Source: Phosphoribacter sp037046615 (lineage in GTDB: Bacteria; Actinomycetota; Actinomycetes; Actinomycetales; Dermatophilaceae). Taken from it: a DNA stretch of 64,000 nt. The notes under the pieces are model-generated. The model searched no databases and was not told the DNA's origin. It saw nothing but the letters and a program-made list of their open reading frames with translations. The position numbers and the translations under genes were made by a program. This document shows, piece after piece, positions 20,848 through 28,898 of the stretch. Location: NCBI GenBank assembly GCA_037046615.1, contig JBAOHD010000018.1:1-64000 (forward strand), given 5' to 3'. How positions within the stretch are numbered: position 1 is the first letter of the stretch; each line of letters opens with the position of its first letter.

Positions 20848-20908
20848 GCGGGTCTTGGGCAATACATTGGGCCGATGCAGGCCCAGTTGAGGATTGCCCA
20901 AGACCCGC
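20848..20908 (+). promoter_or_regulatory. 16-bp perfect inverted repeat enclosing a start codon
   Basis: Arms at 20848-20863 and 20893-20908 are exactly complementary. The 29-nt loop holds the ATG (20875) of the HhH-GPD gene, and the 3' arm is codons 7-12 of that gene. In RNA this is a strong hairpin displaying the start codon in its loop; in DNA it could be an operator. Confidence 0.8.
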
Positions 20909-21471
20909 AGGCGGACGCCGTCATCTCCGCCGACCCGTTCGCCCTCGCCTGCGGGATGCTGCTCGACCAGCAGTTCCCCATGGAGCGCGCCTTCGCCGGA
21001 CCGGCGGCGCTCCAGGCCCGTTTCGGGACACTCGACCCCGCCGCGATCGCCGCCGCCGACCCGGAGGCATTCGCTGATCTAGCCGCGACGCCGCCGGCGA
21101 TTCACCGCTACGCCCGCTCGATGGCCGGCCGGATCCAGGCGCTCGCGGCCACCGTCCTGGCCGACTACGACGGCGACGCCGAGCGCATCTGGACGACGAC
21201 GTCCGACCCTCAGGAAATCCTCCGACGCCTCGAGGCCCTGCCCGGTTTCGGCGCCCAAAAGGCCCGCATCTTCGCGGCCCTCCTCGGCAAGCAGCTCGGC
21301 ATCCGCCCCGACGGCTGGCGTGAGGCGATCGGCCCGTATGCCGAAGAAGGGTCCTTCCGGTCCGTCGCCGACGTTGTCGACGCCGACTCGTTGCACGCCG
21401 TGCGTGCGTTCAAGCAGCAGGCAAAGAAGGCAGCCAAGGACGCTGCCGCGGCGAAGGCCAATCCCCAATGA
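20875..21471 (+). CDS. HhH-GPD-type base-excision DNA repair protein
   Basis: 198 residues. The helix-hairpin-helix region is visible as RRLEALPGFGAQKARIFAAL, preceded by the N-terminal DQQFPMERAFAGP segment typical of actinobacterial HhH-GPD proteins that lack the full glycosylase C-terminus. The ATG at 20875 lies in the loop of the inverted repeat above. The C-terminus is Lys/Ala-rich. The stop overlaps the ATG of the next gene (ATGA), so the two are coupled. A DNA-glycosylase role is inferred from the fold; the substrate base is unknown. Confidence 0.85.
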   Translation: MQAQLRIAQDPQADAVISADPFALACGMLLDQQFPMERAFAGPAALQARFGTLDPAAIAAADPEAFADLAATPPAIHRYARSMAGRIQALAATVLADYDGDAERIWTTTSDPQEILRRLEALPGFGAQKARIFAALLGKQLGIRPDGWREAIGPYAEEGSFRSVADVVDADSLHAVRAFKQQAKKAAKDAAAAKANPQ

Positions 21472-22943
21472 GCGACGCCGACGTCAGGGGTGTCGTCTTT
21501 CCCTTCGCGGGCGAGCGCCGGAGCACGACGACGGCCGGCCGCACGATCGTCGCCGATGCCTTGCGCCCGGTCGACCCCATCGGTGCCCAGTCCGCGGCCG
21601 GGGAGTCCGCGTGGCGGACGGCATACGTCGAGCATTTCCGCAGGCTTGTCGTGGCGGGGCTCAGGTCGGCCCAGGACGCGGTGACTATCGCCCGAGCGGG
21701 CCTTGACAGCACCTACGCACACCTGGCTTGGGCCGGTCACGACGGCACCGAGCTCTCCCTGGCCGAGGCGTTGGACGCGGGCGACACCCGTCCCAGCGCC
21801 GCGCCCGCACGCGACCTCGTCACCGAGACGCAGCGCGGCTCCGGCACTCCGGAACGCACCCTCAAAGTGCCCTACAAGGGTGCTCGGCTCGAGGGCTCGG
21901 CATTGCGCGCGCAGCTTGACGACTGGGTCACCCGAGGTGTCGTCGAGCCCTCGGTTGCCACCGCGGTCGGGGCCGTCGTCGACAACCCTGACTGGCTCGA
22001 CCTGGCCGACCTCAAGCTCGTCGTCCTCGGCGCCGGCGCGGAAATGGGGCCACTGCGGTCGGTGCTCCGGTGGGGCGGCGACGTCCTCGCTGTTGACGTC
22101 CCTCGCCCCGACCTCTGGCGTCGCCTTCTCGACGAGACCCGCAGGTATGCCGGGTGGCTGCACCTGCCGGTCCGTCCCGGCCCTGAGCACGCCGCCGAGC
22201 GCGCCGGCGCCAACCTGGTCACCGAATGGCCCGCCGTCGCCGACTGGATCGCCAGCCACGAGGGGCCGCTCGTCGTCGGCAACTATGTCTACGCCGACGG
22301 TGCCGACAACGTGCGCGTCAGCGCAGCCTGCGATGCGCTGACCCACACCCTCACTCGCGCGCGCGCCGACACCGCGTTGGCATTTCTTGCTACTCCCACA
22401 GACGTTTTCGCCGTCCCGGGCGCCGCAGTGTCGCGGTCGGTCGCGGCATACCAGCACGCGACCATCAGTCGGGCGGTGCGTTACCCCCTGCGCGCGCTCA
22501 GCGGCGGCCGCCTCCTGACTCGCAACTACGTGCCGGGCTCGGACCCCGGACTCAACGACAGCGTCGTGCCGCAACAAGGGCCCAACTATCTCCTGGCCAA
22601 GCGGCTCCAACGCTGGCGCGCCACGGTCGCGCGCGACGAAGGAACCAGGGTGTCGCTGCGCGTCGCGCCGCCCACGCGCACCCGATCAGTCGTCAAGAAC
22701 CGTGCCCTCGCGGCGGCGTATGCCGGTGCGCACAGATTCGGGATCGAGGTCTTCGAGCCCGCGACGTCCAACACCCTCATGGCCGCCCTGCTCGTCCACG
22801 ACCTCCGGACCGCGCCTCCACCCTTGGCTCATCCGTGGGAACACGAGGCGCACGAGGCCGTCCACGGTGGGCTGTGGACGGCGGCATACGCCCCACGCAG
22901 CGCGCTGGGGCTGGCCGCGATGCTCGGCCTGGCGTCCCACTGA
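21468..22943 (+). CDS. Hypothetical protein, 491 aa, with a Rossmann-like segment
   Basis: I do not recognise the family. The reading frame is intact from an ATG overlapping the previous stop to a stop overlapping the next gene, so it is a real gene in a three-gene operon (HhH-GPD, this, zinc-ribbon protein). The middle holds a nucleotide-binding-like segment, LVVLGAGAEMGPLRSVLRWG followed by DVLAVDV (residues ~184-210), which suggests an NAD(P)- or SAM-binding Rossmann fold. A second half contains many Tyr/Arg-rich stretches and RNYVPGSDPGLNDSVVPQQG. No signal peptide or clear membrane segment. It has five GTATGCCG/CGGCATAC octamers. Confidence 0.75.
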   Translation: MSDADVRGVVFPFAGERRSTTTAGRTIVADALRPVDPIGAQSAAGESAWRTAYVEHFRRLVVAGLRSAQDAVTIARAGLDSTYAHLAWAGHDGTELSLAEALDAGDTRPSAAPARDLVTETQRGSGTPERTLKVPYKGARLEGSALRAQLDDWVTRGVVEPSVATAVGAVVDNPDWLDLADLKLVVLGAGAEMGPLRSVLRWGGDVLAVDVPRPDLWRRLLDETRRYAGWLHLPVRPGPEHAAERAGANLVTEWPAVADWIASHEGPLVVGNYVYADGADNVRVSAACDALTHTLTRARADTALAFLATPTDVFAVPGAAVSRSVAAYQHATISRAVRYPLRALSGGRLLTRNYVPGSDPGLNDSVVPQQGPNYLLAKRLQRWRATVARDEGTRVSLRVAPPTRTRSVVKNRALAAAYAGAHRFGIEVFEPATSNTLMAALLVHDLRTAPPPLAHPWEHEAHEAVHGGLWTAAYAPRSALGLAAMLGLASH

Positions 22944-23158
22944 TGACGACTGCCAGGCGTGAGTCGCCCGTGGAGTCGGCGGCCTCGCTGCCGGTGTGCG
23001 TGGTCTGCGGGGCGCTGGCGGACAGGGCGGACGATCCCGTGGTCATCACGACGTGGGTGCGCGACCGATCAGGTGGCCGCGTGACGTGGACGTGCGCGGA
23101 CTGCAGTCGTCGTCACGTCCGTGACATCGAGGGCAAGCTCGACGCCAAGTGGTGGTGA
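22943..23158 (+). CDS. Small zinc-ribbon protein, 71 aa
   Basis: Starts at an ATG overlapping the previous stop (TGATGA). Two CxxC-type pairs (CVVCG near residue 22 and CADC near 55) predict one zinc site, with a basic stretch SRRHVRDIEGK after the second pair. The function is unknown; it may act with the upstream 491-residue protein. It ends 12 bp before the convergent ABC1-kinase gene. Confidence 0.75.
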   Translation: MTTARRESPVESAASLPVCVVCGALADRADDPVVITTWVRDRSGGRVTWTCADCSRRHVRDIEGKLDAKWW

Positions 23159-23170
23159 CGGTCCGCCGGG

Positions 23171-24497
23171 CTACTGGCCGAGCGGGGGGAGGTCCGCGCC
23201 GGGGACATACGCGCTGACGATCTCGCGGCCGGGCACCTGGGCGTCGAGTTGACACAGCACGCCGATGCCACCGAGCCACACGCGGTGGATGAGGAGGTAT
23301 TCAGCGGGCAGGTTGAGTCGCATCCCCACCGAGTAGTTGGGCCGGCGCGGGTCGTTGATGTGGGTGAACACCTCGCGCAGCCAGTCGCGCGAGAAGTGGA
23401 ACTCGTCCGTGCGCAGCGGCGCGAGGAACGGCTCGAGATATTCCAGGACGCGACCGGCGTCGACATCCATGCCCTCGCGGACGAACCCGGTCTCGCGCAG
23501 CCCGGCCAATGTTGCCGCGGAGTCGCCCCCGAGGGCGACGGTGACCAGTCGCCCCATGTCGTCGGGGAGGCCGGTCGGCAGGTGCTTGACGGCGCCGAAG
23601 TCGAGGACGCCAAGGCGCCCGTCGGGCAGGAGCCGGAAGTTGCCCGGGTGAGGGTCGGCGTGCAACAGCCCGCACCGGCCGGGACCGTCCAAGAGGAAAG
23701 CCATATATGCCGCCCCGGCAGCAGTCGCGGGCGGCCCGGTCGCCATCCCGAATGATCTGTGAAAGAGGTTGCCCCTCAAGCCATTCGGAGATGAGGACGC
23801 GTTCGCTCCCGGCGACGAGCTTCGGGACGGCGATGACCTTGTCGCGCGCGTAGGCCTTGGCGAAGGCCTTCTGGTTGCTCGCCTCGAGGCGATAGTCGAG
23901 CTCTTCGGCCATCCGGCCGCGGAGTTCTTCGAGGATGGGATTGATCTCGATGCCGGGGATCCACGCGGTCGCGACCTTGGCGACTCGAGACACCTGAGCG
24001 AGGTCCGAGAGCAGCGCCTGACCGGCTCCGGGGTATTGCACCTTGACGGCCACCTGGCGACCGTCTCGCCACACGGCTCGATGGACCTGGCCGATCGACG
24101 CCGCAGCGACCGCATCGTCATCAAAGGACTGAAACCGTCGGCGCCATTGGGGCCCGAGTTCGGTGGCCATGACCTCGTGGACTCGCGCGGGCGGCAGGGC
24201 GGGAGCGCTGTCCTGGAGCTTGGTGAGCATCGCCCGGTAAGGTCCGGCCACGTCTTCGGGGAGGGCCGACTCGAAGATCGACAGGGCCTGGCCGAACTTC
24301 ATCGCCCCGCCCTTGAGCTCGCCGAGGACGGTGAAGAGTTGCTGAGCCGCGCGGGCCTGCATCTCGGCGGCGACGATCTCGGCGGGGCGGCCCCCGATCC
24401 GCTTGCCGAGACCGAGAGCCGCGCGGCCGGCATACCCCATCGGCAGCGTCGCGAGCTTCACGGCACGGGCGACGGCGTTGATCGGGAGGTCGGTCAC
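23171..24497 (-). CDS. ABC1/UbiB (AarF)-family atypical kinase, frameshift near 23730
   Basis: The minus-strand protein has the UbiB-specific KFGQ motif (in GGAMKFGQALS), ASIGQVHRA where kinases have the P-loop, AVKVQYPG with the ATP lysine, LHADPHPGNF with the catalytic Asp, and the metal-binding DFG in VLDFGAVK. One extra base near 23730 breaks the frame just before LHADPHPGN. The start is a GTG at 24497 whose codon overlaps the stop of the upstream gene, so the two are coupled. It corresponds to mycobacterial Rv3197 next to whiB7. UbiB proteins act in lipid/quinone homeostasis; here the role is unproven. Confidence 0.9.
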
Positions 24498-25430
24498 TGG
24501 GCCATTGTCTCCCGGAGTGACCCGTCGTGGTGCGGGAGGATCCCGGTGGGGCCGGCAGCGCGGGCGGGTTGGCACCGGCAGGAGGGGTGCGCGGGCCACT
24601 GGCGATAGTCGATGCGCGGCCACGGCGCGGACAGGTCGAGAGTGACGCCGGACGGCAGGGAGATGCCCTCGAGATGACTCAGCGAGACCATGACGGTGAC
24701 GGCTATGGCCAACGGGGTCACCCCCGCCGAGAAGGCGGCCGCTGCAGCGGCAGGGGAGGACGTGCTCTGGTCGACGACGGTCGGCCAGAAGGGATCGAGG
24801 TCGGCGCGGTGGAGTTCGACGCACCGGACGCAGACCACCGGACTCCGGGTGCTCGCCACGAGTGGCCCCACGGTCACTCGGTCACCTGCACCGACGACCG
24901 GCAGGTGACTGAATCCGGCCTCTCGAAGGGCGTCGCTCAGAGCTGTGTCGGGGGAGCCGGCGCCGACGATGACCGCCAGCCGTCGGTCAGCCCCCGTGTG
25001 GCTCTGGTCATGAGCCGCGAGGGTCAGGACTTCGTCAGCGGTGCCGTGTGCGGCGATCACGGCGCACACCTCCGCCTGTCCCAAGGCTCGTGCGGTCGCT
25101 GCGGCCATGGGGCTGTGGCCGACGACGACGACTCGGGCGTGGTCGCGGCGCCAGGTCGCGAGCCGCCGCGGAGCGTCGTCCGAGAAGCACGCCGTGCGCC
25201 TCGAGCAGGGCGATGAGTTCGTCGACCCGGTCAGCGGACAGGCCGTGATGGCCAGCGAGCGCCACGAGCGCCGCGCGGCTGTGGGTGCCGTCGAGGTGAC
25301 GCAGCACGACGAGGTCGGCGGATGAGATGCCGTCGAGCACCGGTGCGTCAGGAGCGAGCCCGAGTTGCACAGTCGACATCCCTCGGCGCAATGGACGTCG
25401 GTGCCATGGCAGAAGAGGGCGAGCAGCCAT
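24494..25430 (-). CDS. ThiF/cyclodehydratase-like protein (TOMM leader-binding type), frameshifted
   Basis: About 310 residues. The N-terminus (VQLGLAPDAPVLDGISSADL, residues ~20-40) and a winged-helix region resemble the leader-peptide-binding part of azol(in)e-peptide cyclodehydratase C proteins. The C-terminal half is a degenerate E1-like domain ending in YRQWPAHPSC with a further Cys, the usual zinc-binding end. The frame breaks near 25165. No precursor peptide or dehydrogenase gene is nearby, and an equivalent gene occurs beside the ABC1 kinase in other actinobacteria, so a natural-product role is unlikely. The stop overlaps the GTG of the kinase gene. Confidence 0.7.
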
Positions 25431-25544
25431 GGTCGGACTCTCGCAGAACGAGCCGGGGTAAGCCGCCGGCTATCCACAGGGCTTGATGCCTACGGGTGAG
25501 ACGCGCGTAGGACGGGCGCGGGAGAGCCCGTCAGGACATGCGAA

Positions 25545-25575
25545 AGGGTCGCCCCGCTTCGCGCGGGGCGACCCT
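25545..25575 (-). terminator. Terminator hairpin downstream of the DUF5679 gene
   Basis: A perfect 13-bp stem (AGGGTCGCCCCGC and its complement) with a 5-nt loop TTCGC, 22 bp past the stop of the minus-strand gene. Confidence 0.8.
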
Positions 25576-25596
25576 GTCGACTGCTGTCGGTGAGGC

Positions 25597-25752
25597 TCAG
25601 GCCTTGCCGAGGATGCGGTTGAGGTTGGTGCCGCACTCGGGGCACTTGCCCTTGGCCATGCGGCGGCCGTTTTCGCTGACGACAACCTTGCCCTCGGCGG
25701 TGCGCTTGGTCTTGCACTTCACACAGTAGAACTCGTAGGTCTCGTCGGACAT
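25597..25752 (-). CDS. DUF5679-type small zinc-ribbon protein, 51 aa
   Basis: Reads from the ATG at 25752 (GGAG five bases upstream). Two CxxC pairs, YCVKCKTKR and CPECGTNLNR, give a compact zinc ribbon with a basic middle (VSENGRRMAKGK). This matches the actinobacterial DUF5679 family, small proteins of unknown function, perhaps nucleic-acid or ribosome associated. It is a single-gene unit with its own terminator. Confidence 0.85.
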   Translation of the reverse strand: MSDETYEFYCVKCKTKRTAEGKVVVSENGRRMAKGKCPECGTNLNRILGKA

Positions 25753-25911
25753 GGGTGCTCCTTCGTCGTGGGGTGGGATCTCCGCGCTCCATTGGGCGGG
25801 ATGCTCGTGCTCACCCTAAACCAGCCTGAGCACGAGAGCGTGCAAGCTCACGGATGGGCGGGCCTGTTTCCTGACGTCCGCGAGGACACCCGAGTGGCTA
25901 CGCTCGAAGGC

Positions 25912-26737
25912 ATGACGACCTCGACGTGGTGGCAGCTCCCTCTCGAACACCTGCGCGCGCAGATGCGGGAGGTCAGCGGGCGACGGGTCGCGGTCGTCAC
26001 CCTCGACCAGCCCGATAAGCGCAACGCGATGTCCGACGAGATGACGGCCTCCTGGGTCGCCCTCATGCGGGAGTTGCGCGAAGACCGCGACCTCGCGGCC
26101 GTCGTCGTCACCGGCGCCGGGTCGGCCTTTTGCTCCGGTGGTGACCTGTCGTGGATCGCTTCCGAGCCGGACGCGACCGTCATCGACTTGCGCCACCGGA
26201 TGCTCGCCTTCTATCGGGCCTGGCTGTCGATCAAGGCCCTCGAGGTGCCGACGATCGCCGCGATCAACGGCCACGCGATTGGCGCCGGCCTCGGGGTGGC
26301 CCTCGCCTGCGACCTCCGGTTTGCCTCGGCCGACGCCAAGCTCGGTGTCCCCTTCACGGCGCTCGGCCTGCACCCGGGGATGGCGACGACGTGGTCGCTG
26401 GCCAATGTGGCCGGCCTTGCCGTGGCCCGTGACCTGCTCGCTGACCGGCCGGCTCGTGACCGGCGACGAAGCGCTGTCTCTCGGCCTCGTGTCGCGCTCC
26501 CTGCCGCGCGACGAGGTCCTGACCGCGGCGCTGGCCGCGGCAGACGGGATCGCGGCGGCAGCCCCCATCGCGACCAAGCTCACCGTCGCCGCCCTGCGCG
26601 ACGGCGGGCATGCGAGCTTCCACGACGCCATCGAGTGGGAAGCCCTCGCCCAATCAGTCACGCTCGCGACCGAGGACCTTCAAGAGGGCATCGCGGCAGC
26701 GTCCGCCCGGAGGGGTCCGGTCTTCACCGGCAAGTAG
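25912..26737 (+). CDS. Enoyl-CoA hydratase/isomerase family protein, frameshift near 26440
   Basis: Crotonase fold: DQPDKRNAMS near residue 37, the oxyanion-hole segments VVTGAGSAFCSGGDL and NGHAIGAGLGVALACD, then GVPFTALGLHPG. The family Glu that follows GxxP in true hydratases is not at its usual place, so the exact reaction (hydratase, isomerase or other) is open. One extra C (CTGCT[C]GCTG, about 26440) breaks the frame; after repair it reads LLLTGRLVTGDEALSLGLVS to TAG at 26735-26737. The ATG is 25912. It stands alone between the DUF5679 gene (divergent) and the metallopeptidase. Confidence 0.85.
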
Positions 26738-26806
26738 CGCGGCAGCCGAGACGCGTCCCGCGCGAGATCGGCTGGATGTCGGCGGCACGGCATACCCTCT
26801 GACCCT

Positions 26807-27329
26807 ATGACGAGCACGGGCGCGGAAATCGAGGTCCGCCGCAGCGCGCGGCGCCGGCGCACGGTCAGCGCCTACCGTGACGGCGGGCGGATCGTCGTGC
26901 TCATTCCGGCTCGGTTCACCGCCGCGCAGGAGCGTGAGTGGGTCGCGACGATGGTCGCCAAACTCGATGCGGGCACCAAGCGGCGGCGGCCCTCGGACGC
27001 CGACCTCATGACGAGGGCGCACGAGCTGTCCCGGCTCTACCTCGGGGGCCGGGCCCGGCCAGAGTCGGTCCGGTGGGTCACCAACCAGCGGTCCCGGTGG
27101 GGGTCGTGCACGCCGGGTGAAGGGTCCATCCGGTTGTCGACCCGGCTGCAGGGCATGCCGCCCTATGTCGTGGATTATGTCCTGCTCCACGAGTTGGCCC
27201 ATCTCATCGTGAGCGGTCACGGGCCCTCGTTTTGGCAGCTCCTGGAGCCCTACCCCCGGCTCGAGCGAGCCCCGAGGATATCTTGAGGGGGTAGCCGCGT
27301 CGGCTGGGCTCGACCTGTCCGACGAGTGA
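26807..27329 (+). CDS. YgjP-type (M48-like) metallopeptidase, frameshift near 27270
   Basis: About 173 residues. The zinc motif HELAHL with the third ligand region SGHGPSFWQLL is at about 126-146, and SRWGSCTPGEGSIRLS, the conserved Trp-Gly-Ser-Cys of YgjP-like proteins, precedes it. One extra C (GCC[C]GAGG) near the end breaks the frame; the repaired tail is RARGYLEGVAASAGLDL to TGA at 27327-27329. Cytosolic, no signal peptide. A second unrelated YgjP-type gene occurs in the restriction operon at 54.8 kb. Substrate unknown. Confidence 0.85.
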
Positions 27330-27354
27330 GTCCACGTGACGGGAGAGGTCGGTC

Positions 27355-28128
27355 GTGAGGGTTGAGCCCGCTCTGGCCCGGGAGGCGGCGCCGAGGCGAC
27401 GTCCCGGACGGCGCCGGTCACCGGGATGGGTGCCCAACCAGCACGGCGCGTGGGCGATGCTCGCCAGCCCCCTCCTCGTGGGGGCCATCGCCTCCGGTCC
27501 TGCGCCGATCCACGCGCTCCTGGGGGTGTGGTGGTTTGTCGGCTACTTCGCGTTTTTCGCCACGAGCCTGTGGCTCAAGTCGGGTCGCAAGGCGAGATTC
27601 CGGCGCCCGGTCGCCGTGTATGCCGCATCGGCGGCCGTCGGCGGGGGGCTCCTGGCGTGGCTGCGCCCCGATCTGCTGCGCTGGGCGCCGCTGTTCGTGC
27701 TGCCACTCGGGGTGGGCCTCTGGGCCGCCGCGCACCGGCAGGAGCGCGCCCTCCTCGCCGGGGTGACGACTGTCGTCGGGTCGGCGCTCATGACCGTGGT
27801 GGCCTATGATGCCGGCGCGGGCTCTGACTGGTCACGCGCCTGGTGGTTGGCCGCGAGCCAGTTCCTCTATTTCGCCGGCACCGTCTTCTACGTCAAGTCG
27901 ATGATCCGGGAGCGAGGCAACGAGCGCTTCCATGCGGTGAGCGTCGCCGCCCACGGCCTCGCGACAGTGGCCGTGGCCGCCCGGTCGTGGTGGCTCACCT
28001 TCGTCTTTGCCCTGTTGACCCTCCGGGCGTGGATCGTGCCGCGCTATCACCTCACGCCCAAACAGATCGGCATCGCCGAGATCGCCTCGACGCTGGTCGT
28101 CGCGATCGTCTCGCTCGCGACCCTCTGA
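27355..28128 (+). CDS. YwiC-like integral membrane protein
   Basis: 257 residues from GTG 27355. The YwiC signature PNQHGAWAMLASPLLVG follows a basic N-terminus, then about seven hydrophobic segments (e.g. WWFVGYFAFFATSLWL, LFVLPLGVGLWAAA, FVFALLTLRAWIV). The family is a polytopic membrane protein of unknown function. It is convergent with the Nudix gene; a 17-bp palindrome lies between them. Confidence 0.85.
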   Translation: MRVEPALAREAAPRRRPGRRRSPGWVPNQHGAWAMLASPLLVGAIASGPAPIHALLGVWWFVGYFAFFATSLWLKSGRKARFRRPVAVYAASAAVGGGLLAWLRPDLLRWAPLFVLPLGVGLWAAAHRQERALLAGVTTVVGSALMTVVAYDAGAGSDWSRAWWLAASQFLYFAGTVFYVKSMIRERGNERFHAVSVAAHGLATVAVAARSWWLTFVFALLTLRAWIVPRYHLTPKQIGIAEIASTLVVAIVSLATL

Positions 28129-28190
28129 AGCTGCGACGCGCCCCGCACGTCGACTGGGCCGTCAGGTCTTCACGCGCACCCCGTCGACTC

Positions 28191-28248
28191 GCCACGGTTG
28201 TTCCGGATCGGCGCGCATATTTCTGTGACATTCCGGAACAACCGTGGC
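28191..28248. repeat. 17-bp perfect palindrome with 24-nt AT-containing loop
   Basis: Arms GCCACGGTTGTTCCGGA (28191-28207) and its exact complement (28232-28248), in the gap between two convergent genes. It may be a bidirectional terminator, but the arms are less GC-rich than other hairpins here and the loop holds CATATTTCTGTGACAT, so a protein-binding or REP-like repeat is also possible. Confidence 0.75.
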
Positions 28249-28286
28249 AGGCCCACGGACAAGGGCCACGCCGTCAGGTCACGGGC

Positions 28287-28898
28287 TTAGTCGCCGGTGC
28301 GGCGGATGAGAGCACGCGCGGCCTCGATGAGCGGTCCGAGCTCGTCCGCCACCTCGTCCGGTAGTGCGTCGATGGGCCACCACGCGACGTCCAGGGACTC
28401 GGCGCTCACGGTCGGTGCGCTGCGCTCCGGTGCCACCGCCGCAAAGCGCACGTCCCAGTGGTGGGTGCAGCGCCCGAATGCGCCGACCAGGCGGTGACAG
28501 TCGAGCTGGGCAATCTCGGGGAGGACCTCGACGTCGGTCAGCCCCGACTCTTCGACGATCTCGCGCCGGGCGGCCGCCAGCACACTGGCGTCATGAGGCT
28601 CCAGGTGCCCTCCGAACTGCAGCCAGAGCCGCGCCTTGCGGTGATGAGTCAGCAGGACATGTGTCCCGTCGCGGTCCAGGACGAGGGCGCTGGCCGTGAG
28701 GTGCCCCGGAGGTCCCGCCTTCGCCACGGCCAGCGGATTGGTCGCCAGGAGCGTGAGGTATTCGTCCCGCAGCCGACCTTGGGCGGGACTGGGAGCTGGC
28801 CACGCCTGGAGGACTGCGGTGGCATCGGCATGCAGATGCGCGTATGCCGCGCACGCCGCCGCCCAGCCCGGGTCCTCACCCGCAGATGCCTGGGTCAT
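28287..28898 (-). CDS. Nudix hydrolase
   Basis: 203 residues. The Nudix box reads GHLEPHDASVLAAARREIVE then ESGL. The first conserved Glu of GX5E is Asp, a conservative change; the catalytic REIVEE helix is intact. An N-terminal helical extension (~55 residues) precedes the domain. Its ATG overlaps the stop of the DUF2342 gene (ATGA), so it is the second gene of a two-gene operon. Substrate class (nucleotide sugar, NDP or other) cannot be told. Confidence 0.85.
   Translation of the reverse strand: MTQASAGEDPGWAAACAAYAHLHADATAVLQAWPAPSPAQGRLRDEYLTLLATNPLAVAKAGPPGHLTASALVLDRDGTHVLLTHHRKARLWLQFGGHLEPHDASVLAAARREIVEESGLTDVEVLPEIAQLDCHRLVGAFGRCTHHWDVRFAAVAPERSAPTVSAESLDVAWWPIDALPDEVADELGPLIEAARALIRRTGD

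Noticed and set aside
24494..25430. A TOMM (azol(in)e peptide) biosynthesis cluster
   Set aside because: Only a cyclodehydratase C-like protein is present. There is no YcaO, dehydrogenase or precursor peptide, and the gene belongs to a conserved core block.
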